NCBI GenBank assembly: GCA_963693305.1
Contig: OY855904.1
Span: 44,686,315 to 44,750,314, forward strand
DNA length: 64,000 nt
DNA from: Meandrina meandrites
Taxonomy: Eukaryota > Cnidaria > Anthozoa > Scleractinia > Meandrinidae
Direction: 5' to 3'
A program made the translations under genes and the position numbers. The notes under the pieces were generated by a model. The model was not told the origin of the DNA, did not search any database, and saw only the letters and a program-made list of their open reading frames with translations. Numbering within the stretch: position 1 is the first letter of the stretch; the number at the start of each line of letters is the position of its first letter. Below are positions 57,151 through 63,738 of this stretch, piece after piece.

Positions 57151-58103
57151 AGCTCCTCTCTCACAAACGATCTCTTCGGACCATCGAGAAGATAATATAA
57201 AACAGGCTGTTCTGCAGAGATCACCACACGATTTATATTATAGACCTCGATACTCCAGATAGGATCGGTCGCTCTCCTTCTCTCTCCTCCCTCATCCTCA
57301 CCGGGAGAGAGAAGATACCTTACCTGAACACCTGAGGGTAACCTCTTCTCTTTTAATCCGACAGGTCTTTTATAATTTACTTCTCGAATATTTACCTCTT
57401 TTAAACCGAGGGCTTTATCAGGTTCCTTTCCTGTGATTCTGATCACCTGAGAGTTTAACGCTTTCATGACCGCGGGCAATCTCTTCACCCAGACTCTCGA
57501 TCTCCCTTCACTAACCATCTCCTGCGCGTACTGATGGCTGAATAATCTCTCTCCCAAAGTCCTGTTCGCTCTCTCAACAAATGCCTGAGCTCGATGGTTA
57601 CCCGCTTCACTTCTCTGTATCTTTACGTTGTGACTGCTCATTAACTTTGTAACATAACCCATAAACTCTTTACCGGGATCTACGATCATTGTCTTTGGCC
57701 ACTTAAGTTTTCTTTTATAGATCCTCTCAAAGGCCTTCGCTACCTCTTGACTCTCTTTCGATGTTAACGCCTCAGCATCTTTATATCTCGAGGCAACATC
57801 GATCACAACCAAAGCGTAACGAAAGGTCTTTCTTCCCACCTTATCGTGAGGAAGAAAGAGAAGATCCGCTTGGTTAATCTCATTCGGTCTACTCACACTC
57901 CAATGAGGTCTCGGTAAATACTTCGGTGGAGGTAAATAGATCTGCCAAAGTGCCTGTCTATCTAACCAATCTCTCACATCACCCTCACTAACTTTAGCCG
58001 CGGAAGCCAACTTCGATACAGCAGAGTACCCTTTCCAATAACCCTCCGGACTGTAGTATATTTTTCTCATAAGGTTGTTAACGTTAGTTTTCTCGTTACA
58101 CAT
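57111..58103 (-). CDS. Polinton integrase (retrovirus-type DD35E)
   Basis: 330 residues. The catalytic triad is D80 (NQADLLFL), D142 (IVDPGKEF) and E177 (AFVERANRT). D142-E177 spacing is exactly 35, as in retroviral and Polinton integrases. The N-terminus is helical (YYSPEGYWKGYSAVSKLA), resembling a helix-turn-helix rather than an HHCC finger. The C-terminus (DPIWSIEVYNINRVV...PVLYYLLDG) fits an SH3/chromo-like DNA-binding domain. It inserts element DNA into the host genome, typically with 6-bp target duplications. It is close in length and design to the transposon-derived nematode protein known as F54H12.3. Its ATG is 27 bp from the divergent capsid ATG. Confidence 0.94.
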   Translation of the reverse strand: MCNEKTNVNNLMRKIYYSPEGYWKGYSAVSKLASAAKVSEGDVRDWLDRQALWQIYLPPPKYLPRPHWSVSRPNEINQADLLFLPHDKVGRKTFRYALVVIDVASRYKDAEALTSKESQEVAKAFERIYKRKLKWPKTMIVDPGKEFMGYVTKLMSSHNVKIQRSEAGNHRAQAFVERANRTLGERLFSHQYAQEMVSEGRSRVWVKRLPAVMKALNSQVIRITGKEPDKALGLKEVNIREVNYKRPVGLKEKRLPSGVQVRYLLSPGEDEGGERRRATDPIWSIEVYNINRVVISAEQPVLYYLLDGPKRSFVREELQVVPSDTELPPL

Positions 58104-58133
58104 TTAAAAATAATCTTTCTCTCTTTTAAAATG
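58101..58133. promoter_or_regulatory. Symmetrical bidirectional promoter between integrase and capsid genes
   Basis: Only 27 bp separate the two start codons. TTTAAAAA at 58103-58110 lies 28 nt before the capsid ATG and its first base is part of the integrase ATG. TTTTAAAA at 58124-58131 reads on the minus strand as the box 27 nt before the integrase ATG, and its last base is the A of the capsid ATG. The two boxes face each other around TAATCTTTCTCTC. Confidence 0.65.
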
Positions 58134-59372
58134 TCGCACGCTGTATCCGAGATTATCAATCCTAACCGAGTACCGAGAGAACCGTTCGGCCTTAAGGCGG
58201 AGTCCTCTCTCAACAGGATCACATTTAATCCGTCCTCAGCGAATCCCGGAGAGACCATCAGTATTTACATTCCCAAACTGTCAGACAACGTGGTCATCGT
58301 ACCGGGAAGCGTTAAACTTCTCTTTGACATGAAAGTCGGTGGTCATGCAAACAACACCCTCGTAAATAACGTCGGTCGAAACCTCGTTGAACAGCTCAAG
58401 GTCTCTTTCGGAGGAGAGACACTTCAGACCACAGAGAGATACGATCTCTTTCAGACCTATCATGATCTCTTTCTCGAGGATAGAGATGACAGATTAAAAC
58501 AGGGAATCTCATCCGAGAATATGAGAAAACTTCGAACACCTGCAGGGGATAAGAGCACAACTGACGCAAAGGAGGTCGCCCTCGCCACAGTTCACAACAC
58601 CAAATACGTTATACCTCTCGACCATCCCGTTCTCAGTGATCACGGAGCTCTCTATCCGAAGGCTCTTCCTCATCCTATGTTGTTTGAGATAACTCTTCCG
58701 AAGGTCGATCAGATAGCGAATCATGATAAAAAAGAGAAGGAGAAAACACCGCCGACATATAATATTCACAACCTTGAGTTGGAGTATCGCTGCATCAATA
58801 GTGAAGACCTGTCTAGTAAGGCCGCCTCTTCCTATAAGGTCGGCAAAGGATTCTACTACGAGAACGTAATCCTTCACAAAAGTTTTCCCATCTCAAAACC
58901 GGACGACAGCGTAATTAACGAGCACGTCAATCTTCCGAGAAAGTCGATGACGGGTATACTCTGTCTGTTTGAAGAGGATTATAAAGAGGGAGAACGAGAC
59001 TCTGAGAAGTTTGTAAATCCTGACATTAAATCGATAAACATCAACATCGACGGCATGCCCAACCGACTCTTCTCAAAGGGGATGGTACCGTACGACTTTT
59101 GGGAATCAATAAAGAGACGAATGGGCGGTTCTGGTAAGATGAAGGAAGAGGATTTCTACACAGACAAGTTCGCTCTTTGGATCGATTTGAGAACCTTTCC
59201 TGACAACGGTATTCACGGAGGAGGTCTTCACATAAACACAACACGAGACGGAGTCAAGTTAGAGATAAAGAGGAAGGTCGGTGGAACGGGAAAAATCAAC
59301 TGTTACATGTTCGTGGTTGCTGACGCATTTATGGAGATCATGAACACAGAGTTGAAGTCGATCAAGTACTGA
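58131..59372 (+). CDS. Putative Polinton major capsid protein
   Basis: 413 residues, rich in beta-forming segments with no signal or membrane segment. Conserved blocks I associate with animal Polinton capsid-like (F54H12.2-like) proteins: NPSSANPGETISIYIPKLS, VNNVGRNLVEQLKVSFGGE and RYDLFQTYHDLFL. The end is KINCYMFVVADAFMEIMNTE. Position next to the packaging ATPase supports a capsid role (double jelly-roll major protein). It is shorter than many major capsid proteins, so some uncertainty remains about the class. The frame is intact and highly coding in composition. Confidence 0.75.
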   Translation: MSHAVSEIINPNRVPREPFGLKAESSLNRITFNPSSANPGETISIYIPKLSDNVVIVPGSVKLLFDMKVGGHANNTLVNNVGRNLVEQLKVSFGGETLQTTERYDLFQTYHDLFLEDRDDRLKQGISSENMRKLRTPAGDKSTTDAKEVALATVHNTKYVIPLDHPVLSDHGALYPKALPHPMLFEITLPKVDQIANHDKKEKEKTPPTYNIHNLELEYRCINSEDLSSKAASSYKVGKGFYYENVILHKSFPISKPDDSVINEHVNLPRKSMTGILCLFEEDYKEGERDSEKFVNPDIKSININIDGMPNRLFSKGMVPYDFWESIKRRMGGSGKMKEEDFYTDKFALWIDLRTFPDNGIHGGGLHINTTRDGVKLEIKRKVGGTGKINCYMFVVADAFMEIMNTELKSIKY

Positions 59373-59476
59373 GGGTATCGCATTTATAGATAGTGATAAT
59401 AAACGAAGTTCATTGTAAATATATTTTTACTAAACTAAAAATATATTTGTATAAAAGACCAAAAAGATAATGATAA
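59373..59476 (+). promoter_or_regulatory. Capsid-ATPase intergenic region with hairpin and TATA-like box
   Basis: AAATATATTTTTA (59417-59429) pairs perfectly with 59436-59448 around a 6-nt loop, a possible 3'-end or processing signal. TATAAAAGA at 59450-59458 lies 27 nt before the ATPase ATG and is a variant of the element's TTTAAAGA box. Confidence 0.55.
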
Positions 59477-60097
59477 ATGGAAGAGTTAAGAGACAAGATT
59501 CCCTTTAACATGATCTTAACCGGACCTACAAACTGTGGAAAAACAAAGTACCTCATTGATCAGCTCAGAGGACCCTTCCAAAAAGTCTTTGAGTACATTG
59601 TTCTTATCTGCCCGACATACGCCAAGAACAGGACATATCACGGGTTCGCCGAAGGGGATAAACGCTTCTTAGTCCTCTCTCCGGATGCCTCCAACTCAGA
59701 TGAGATCGATTCTCTTCTTACAGACGTATCACTTCTCTTCTCCGGGACAAACACCCTGTTAATTCTTGACGACTGTGCCGTCTCAAAAGACCTTAAGCAA
59801 CGCTCTAATAAATTCATCGATCTCGCTTTCTCCGGGAGACACGATAGATTGAGTGTATGGGTGTTGACACAGCAGTTGACCTCGATCGCGAAACCCTTCC
59901 GAGAGAACGTCTCCTGCGTTGTAACTTTTCACAATCCCTCTCAGGTCGGCATGAAGACCCTGTTTGAGGATTACGGAGGAGATTTAGACACGGAGACGAA
60001 GAGACTATTTAACAGAATGTTAAAGGAGGAGAGATACTCTCGACTCTGTCTAAGTCTCATATATCCTTTTGAGAGTTATCTCGAAATACCGTTTTAA
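59477..60097 (+). CDS. Polinton genome-packaging ATPase (FtsK/A32 type)
   Basis: 206 residues. Walker A GPTNCGKT at 16-23 (Lys22), Walker B LLILDDC at 94-100. The surrounding FEYIVLICPTY and SGRHDRLSVWVLTQQ (sensor-like region, about 118-133) are typical of A32-type packaging ATPases of Polintons and related viruses. It would pump element DNA into capsids. The length is slightly below the usual 230-260. Adjacent to the capsid gene, as expected for a morphogenesis module. Confidence 0.93.
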   Translation: MEELRDKIPFNMILTGPTNCGKTKYLIDQLRGPFQKVFEYIVLICPTYAKNRTYHGFAEGDKRFLVLSPDASNSDEIDSLLTDVSLLFSGTNTLLILDDCAVSKDLKQRSNKFIDLAFSGRHDRLSVWVLTQQLTSIAKPFRENVSCVVTFHNPSQVGMKTLFEDYGGDLDTETKRLFNRMLKEERYSRLCLSLIYPFESYLEIPF

Positions 60098-60117
60098 AAG
60101 AAGTGTGATATTAAGAA

Positions 60118-60148
60118 TTTAAAGGTATCATAAATCATATTAACAAAG
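60118..60148 (+). promoter_or_regulatory. TTTAAAGG box before the 165-aa gene
   Basis: TTTAAAGG at 60118-60125, 31 nt before the ATG at 60149. Confidence 0.5.
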
Positions 60149-60646
60149 ATGGCAAACGTTGAAGATTATATCGAAGATATACCTGAAGAGATTAAGGATA
60201 CCACAGAGCAGGATGATCTGGAGACTCATAGAGAATCACTCGCTATTCTCGCATCTCTCGGATCGACAGAGGAGTTTCTCGGTAAAGCGATGAGTCTGGG
60301 AGATATTAAGAGACTATCTCCCAAACAGGTGGAGAAGTACTTCAATCGTTATAAGACGGTCATGGGTAAGAAGGTATCTACCGGTCTTGTGGAGTCAGCC
60401 ATCTCTGCGGCATCCGTTCTTATCTCCTATGTTATTCCCGTGGATGATGTGGAGGCACTGAATGAAGACTTGAAGAACGATGATCTTGTTAAACGTGAAC
60501 TGTCGAACTTTGCAGGTCTCTTGGTACTGAAGGGAGGAAGATTGGTAGCGTTAGCTAGCGGACTCTTTAAGGTCGCTAAGCACGTAAAGTTAAGACCGAG
60601 TGAGGAGAATTCTAACAAAAATCAAGAGAATGAAGAAGACTCTTAA
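60149..60646 (+). CDS. Polinton protein of unknown function (165 aa)
   Basis: Acidic N-terminus (first 30 residues, many Glu/Asp), helical middle with RLSPKQVEKYFNRYKT, and two hydrophobic stretches at about 80-97 (LVESAISAASVLISYVI) and 121-141 (FAGLLVLKGGRLVALASGLF) that could be membrane or packing helices. The C-terminal 18 residues are polar and rich in Glu/Asn. I do not recognise the family. Its place between packaging ATPase and nuclease suggests a late, virion-related role (inference). Confidence 0.75.
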   Translation: MANVEDYIEDIPEEIKDTTEQDDLETHRESLAILASLGSTEEFLGKAMSLGDIKRLSPKQVEKYFNRYKTVMGKKVSTGLVESAISAASVLISYVIPVDDVEALNEDLKNDDLVKRELSNFAGLLVLKGGRLVALASGLFKVAKHVKLRPSEENSNKNQENEEDS

Positions 60647-60665
60647 TAGTGACTGAATAAGACTG

Positions 60666-60684
60666 TTAAGCTTAGCTTAAACAT
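60666..60684 (+). promoter_or_regulatory. CTTAAACA box with small hairpin before the nuclease gene
   Basis: TTAAGCTTAGCTTAA (60666-60680) is a perfect 6-bp stem with a 3-nt loop. The CTTAAACA at 60676-60683 sits about 28 nt before the ATG at 60705, in the position of the element's usual box, but diverges from it. Confidence 0.4.
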
Positions 60685-60704
60685 TTCTTAATAGTTAACT
60701 AAAC

Positions 60705-61124
60705 ATGTCATTCGGAGTATATGAAGAGAAGTGCAGAAAGATATTTCAAGAGTTATTCAAAAAAGAGTTCAAAACGGTAAGACCCGATTGGTTAAAGAAT
60801 CCTTGGACTTATCAGAACCTCGAGTTGGACGGTTATAACCCTGACATAGTCACTCCTCTCGGTAAAGGTTTGGCATTCGAGTACGACGGTGTGCAGCACT
60901 CGAGGTTCGCTCCCCTATTTCACTCATGTGTGGGTGATTTCGAGTATCAAGTTATGAAAGACTCTTTGAAGGATGAGATGTGCAGAGATGAAGGAGTTCT
61001 CTTAATAAGAATACCTCACTACATTCCTTATTGGGAACTCAAGCCTTTTATTATCGGAAGATTGGTAATAGAGGGTGTTGAGCCAATCAATACAGGTTCA
61101 ACAGTATGTAGAAAAATGATTTAA
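60705..61124 (+). CDS. PD-(D/E)XK-type nuclease (Vsr-like)
   Basis: 139 residues. The core NLELDGYNPD (Asp42) followed by GLAFEYDGVQH (Glu59, Gln64) and KDSLKDEMCRDEGVLLIRIP (Lys89, Cys93) matches a PD-(D/E)XK restriction-like fold of the ExQ subtype seen in many large DNA viruses and mobile elements. Cys10 and Cys93 may pair or bind metal. Possible roles are recombination intermediate processing, DNA end trimming or host DNA damage. The stop codon TAA is embedded in the TTTAAAGA box of the next gene. Confidence 0.75.
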   Translation: MSFGVYEEKCRKIFQELFKKEFKTVRPDWLKNPWTYQNLELDGYNPDIVTPLGKGLAFEYDGVQHSRFAPLFHSCVGDFEYQVMKDSLKDEMCRDEGVLLIRIPHYIPYWELKPFIIGRLVIEGVEPINTGSTVCRKMI

Positions 61125-61146
61125 AGAATTATAATGACTTATTAAA
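61120..61146 (+). promoter_or_regulatory. TTTAAAGA box before the 125-aa gene
   Basis: TTTAAAGA at 61120-61127, 27 nt before the ATG at 61147, overlapping the nuclease stop codon. The block GTATGTAGAAAAATGATTTA is duplicated before the next gene. Confidence 0.6.
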
Positions 61147-61524
61147 ATGTCTCAAGAGAAGGTGATAGTTCGCAAAGTTAACATCTCTGAGAAAGAGAAG
61201 CACAAAGTGCTACGTGAACTTCGTTCACGTGTACTAGCTAACGCTCCCAGCATTGTGCGTTACGTAGATCACAGAGTGAACATCCCTGAGGAACAGAGAG
61301 ATAGATTCTATTCAGCCATTGATAACAATGAGGCTGTCACCATAAGATTTAAACACAAGGATCTCTGGGAAGGTGATGATCTCATCACCTTCACAATGCA
61401 ACAGTTTAAAAGAATCGCAAGCGCTTTTGGTAAAGGAAGGGGAGTTACCATAAATATGAGTGATGATCAGGTACAGAGACACGAAATCGTTGATGCGGAT
61501 GATTATTTCTATTCACCGTTTTAA
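61147..61524 (+). CDS. Small Polinton protein, paralogue 1 (125 aa)
   Basis: Shares with the next gene VNIPEEQRDRFYSAI, EAVTIRFKHKDL, DDLITFTMQQFKRI and FGKGRGVTINMSDDQVQ. The pattern (V.I..EQ...., acidic/basic strand, LTFT..Q, GRGV.I.MS..Q) recalls a small protein common in animal Polintons whose function I do not know. It has about 30 extra N-terminal residues (VRKVNISEKEKHKVLRELRS), themselves similar to the VNIPEEQRDRFYSAI block, as if this motif was duplicated internally. The DNA for them holds the palindrome ACGTGAACTTCGTTCACGT. Confidence 0.78.
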   Translation: MSQEKVIVRKVNISEKEKHKVLRELRSRVLANAPSIVRYVDHRVNIPEEQRDRFYSAIDNNEAVTIRFKHKDLWEGDDLITFTMQQFKRIASAFGKGRGVTINMSDDQVQRHEIVDADDYFYSPF

Positions 61525-61633
61525 ACTATGGTTAACAGCGTAAACTTAAATCAACTGAAACGGTTGATTTAAATAGATGCTTAAGAGTATGTAGAAAAAT
61601 GATTTAAAGAATTCGCATCACTTATTAAATAAA
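61525..61633 (+). promoter_or_regulatory. Intergenic hairpin and TTTAAAGA box before paralogue 2
   Basis: TTAAATCAAC (61546-61555) pairs with GTTGATTTAA (61563-61572), 7-nt loop. TTTAAAGA at 61603-61610 lies 31 nt before the ATG at 61634. Confidence 0.55.
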
Positions 61634-61921
61634 ATGTCTCAAGAGAATGTGCGTTACGAACATTTTAGAGTGAACATTTCTAAAGAACAGAGAGAAAAGT
61701 TGCTCTCTGCCATTTGTGATAGGGAAGCCGTCTCCATAAGATTTAGACATGAGGATCTTTCTGGAGGTAATGATCTCATCGCTTTCACAGAGCAAGGCTC
61801 TAAAATAATCACAAGCGCTTTTGACAAAGGAAGGGGAGTGATAATAAATATGAGTAAGGATCAGGTGCAGAAACACGGGGCTTTTATGGATGAGGATGAT
61901 CTTATATTTTTACCAGTGTAA
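61634..61921 (+). CDS. Small Polinton protein, paralogue 2 (95 aa)
   Basis: Tandem duplicate of the previous gene (offset about 483 bp). Shared blocks are VNISKEQREKLLSAI, EAVSIRFRHEDLSGGNDLI and FDKGRGVIINMSKDQVQ. It lacks the N-terminal extra repeat and probably represents the ancestral form. No membrane segment. Function unknown. Confidence 0.78.
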   Translation: MSQENVRYEHFRVNISKEQREKLLSAICDREAVSIRFRHEDLSGGNDLIAFTEQGSKIITSAFDKGRGVIINMSKDQVQKHGAFMDEDDLIFLPV

Positions 61922-61948
61922 ACTCTTAAGCTTAACTATCTAAACCTG

Positions 61949-61978
61949 TTTAAAGACATCTTCTGACATTACTAAAAC
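61949..61978 (+). promoter_or_regulatory. TTTAAAGA box before the PPxY membrane protein
   Basis: TTTAAAGA at 61949-61956, 30 nt before the ATG at 61979. Confidence 0.6.
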
Positions 61979-62413
61979 ATGTCAGAAGATGTTGAGCAGA
62001 TCACTAAGACCCCTATTGAGAGTAATGTTAAAACAAAAGAGAAAGATCCCAAGAAGGTCGCCGCAGGAAAGAAACTCGCCGAGTATAACCGAAGGGCTAA
62101 GGAGGCGTTGAAAGAGAAGATGAGACGTGATGCTGAGAAGGCAACTGAACCTGAGGATAGAGAGACAGGAGAGTCACAGAATAGTAAGGATCTCACAGCA
62201 GAGGGTTGGATTCCTGAGATCTCTTTCACAACCGCGATCTCCATTGTCGGTATCGGCTTGACCGCGATCAATCTGTTTATGAGTTACAGAAAAGACACAA
62301 AGGTTGATCCTCCCTTAACGGAGCCACCCACTTACGATCGTCAGGTTGTACAACCTGCGATAGAAAGACCACAACAATCAAAGATTCCCATACCGAAGAT
62401 GGGGATGCTATGA
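61979..62413 (+). CDS. Membrane protein with PPxY late-domain-like motif (144 aa)
   Basis: Residues 1-70 are charged with a basic, helical KKVAAGKKLAEYNRRAKEA. A single hydrophobic helix spans about 81-103 (ISFTTAISIVGIGLTAINLF), followed by basic residues and a Pro-rich tail with PPLTEPPTYD (PPTY at 116-119) and PIPKMGML at the end. PPxY motifs bind WW domains of Nedd4-type ubiquitin ligases and serve as budding signals in many enveloped viruses. Here it could link the particle to host membrane traffic (inference). Topology is undecided: the positive-inside rule alone is ambiguous. Confidence 0.75.
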   Translation: MSEDVEQITKTPIESNVKTKEKDPKKVAAGKKLAEYNRRAKEALKEKMRRDAEKATEPEDRETGESQNSKDLTAEGWIPEISFTTAISIVGIGLTAINLFMSYRKDTKVDPPLTEPPTYDRQVVQPAIERPQQSKIPIPKMGML

Positions 62414-62444
62414 ACTTCGTTCAGAGCCACCTCCTACGTCTTTA

Positions 62445-62470
62445 TTTAAAGATCTTCTCTCTTAAGATAA
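62445..62470 (+). promoter_or_regulatory. TTTAAAGA box before the 98-aa membrane protein
   Basis: TTTAAAGA at 62445-62452, 26 nt before the ATG at 62471. Confidence 0.6.
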
Positions 62471-62767
62471 ATGTCGAAAGAGAAGATCTTCAAGACTATA
62501 TATGACGCCTCCGTTCTGATAGGTATCTCCTCAGGGTTCGGTTACTTTATCAATATGGATGACCCCTCAACAAGCATTACAGACTACCTTAAATGGGTAG
62601 CCATCCTCTCCGGTAGTATTTACTTGAAAGATTATATGCAGAGAGAAGAGATACTGAAGAGGATCGATTCCCTTAATTCGAAGAAGGATACCTCGAGTAA
62701 GAACCTTAACTCAAAAAAAGACGATAAAATCAAAGAGAATTATAAACCTCGCCAATCCCGTCGGTGA
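62471..62767 (+). CDS. Small membrane protein (98 aa), possibly the N-terminus of the fibre protein
   Basis: Two hydrophobic segments at about 11-27 (YDASVLIGISSGFGYFI) and 40-53 (LKWVAILSGSIYLK), then a charged coiled-coil-like segment (REEILKRIDSLNSKKD) and a lysine-rich tail. The stop lies inside the next open frame. A run of seven A at 62713-62719 is the point where a one-base change would fuse it to the fibre frame, so the last part of this peptide may be out of frame. Confidence 0.65.
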   Translation: MSKEKIFKTIYDASVLIGISSGFGYFINMDDPSTSITDYLKWVAILSGSIYLKDYMQREEILKRIDSLNSKKDTSSKNLNSKKDDKIKENYKPRQSRR

Positions 62768-63738
62768 CAAAGATGCTGTAAACAAAGAGTACTCGGATTT
62801 AAAGGTGAGTAAAGCGGGAGATAAGATGGCAGGCGTTCTCGACATGAGCGGAAACGAGATAAAGAATCTTAAAGAGGCATCCTCGTCAGATGCCACATTC
62901 GCTGCGAACGTTAATTACGTTAACAAAACCATCAGCGATAGCAACGCCACTATACAGACCCAATATCGAGATCACGTCTCTGAGAGATTTGATTACGCCG
63001 TCGACAAAGAGATGGAGAACGATTTCAAATACGCTTTGGAGGGAAACCGTGGGAATGAGTTTGTTGATGAACTAAACATTAAAGGAATGGGAGTGATTAC
63101 GAGTAAAGATTTCCACCCCATCAACAAAAAGACGGTTCATTTCGATCTCGAATTTAAAAAAGATCATTTCAAGAGTAGTTTCGCTGTCAACCTCCGTTAC
63201 GCTCCTAAATCTTATAAGTACACGGTCGTGTGCGAAATGTTTTGGGACGACAGTGTAACGAGTTCTATCGAATTGGCCACGCTGAGAGCCTCCTCTTTAA
63301 ACACTTCCGAGGTCATATTTGCACAGCAATCGAACGTTTTTGAGAACCACGTGAGAACTTTGGTAAGAACCCAAAGAATTTTCAGTTGGAATCCTGATAA
63401 ATTGGTCTTTGACATTGTGATAAAGTACAGATCGGGGGTCGCTTACCCCCAAAAATTACCCGTCTACATCGTGTTTTACGGAAGTAAAGGGTTCTTTAAC
63501 AACATTCCCACATCTGTTTGGAACTCTTGGAGAGTGTTTGACCAAGGAGACGTTTCGATGCAGAAGGATTTAATACTCTATCAAGACCCTGCTGTCGACA
63601 AAGGAGCGGCGACAAAAAAATACGTCGACGATAACATTAAGTTGCAGATGAGAAAAATCTTTTATAAAGGTTATCTCTTACATAACAATGAAAACGTAGT
63701 CAAATTTTATGCAAACGGAACGAGTGATCATACAAAGT
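62658..63738 (+). CDS. Fibre-like protein, 5' end unclear, 3' end lost
   Basis: Open from 62658 with no ATG before strong coding similarity starts at 62742. It carries phage-tail-fibre-like shaft repeats: INLANPVGDKDAVNKEYSDL, then GDKMAGVLDMSGNEIKNL with ATFAANVNYVN, and later GDVSMQKDLILYQDP with AATKKYVDDNI. Between them lies a beta-rich globular domain of about 170 residues (LRYAPKSYKYTVVCEMFW and DKLVFDIVIKYRSG regions). Such proteins are probable trimeric attachment fibres. The C-terminal part is replaced from about 63738 by unrelated BEL/Pao sequence read in another frame, ending at 63815. Confidence 0.75.

Larger units (their letters stand above)
53140..63738 (+). mobile_element. Polinton/Maverick element, left end to truncated right end
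   Basis: Contains the Polinton hallmark genes: protein-primed DNA polymerase B, retrovirus-like integrase, a putative capsid protein and packaging ATPase, plus accessory genes, all open. The left boundary is fixed by loss of homology to the duplicated host segment at 53139/53140. The first bases AGTAGCATAGG fit the AGT terminus usual for Polintons. The right TIR is not present: Polinton sequence gives way to BEL/Pao sequence near 63738. Genes are tightly packed, intronless and share a TTTAAAGA upstream box. Confidence 0.93.
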
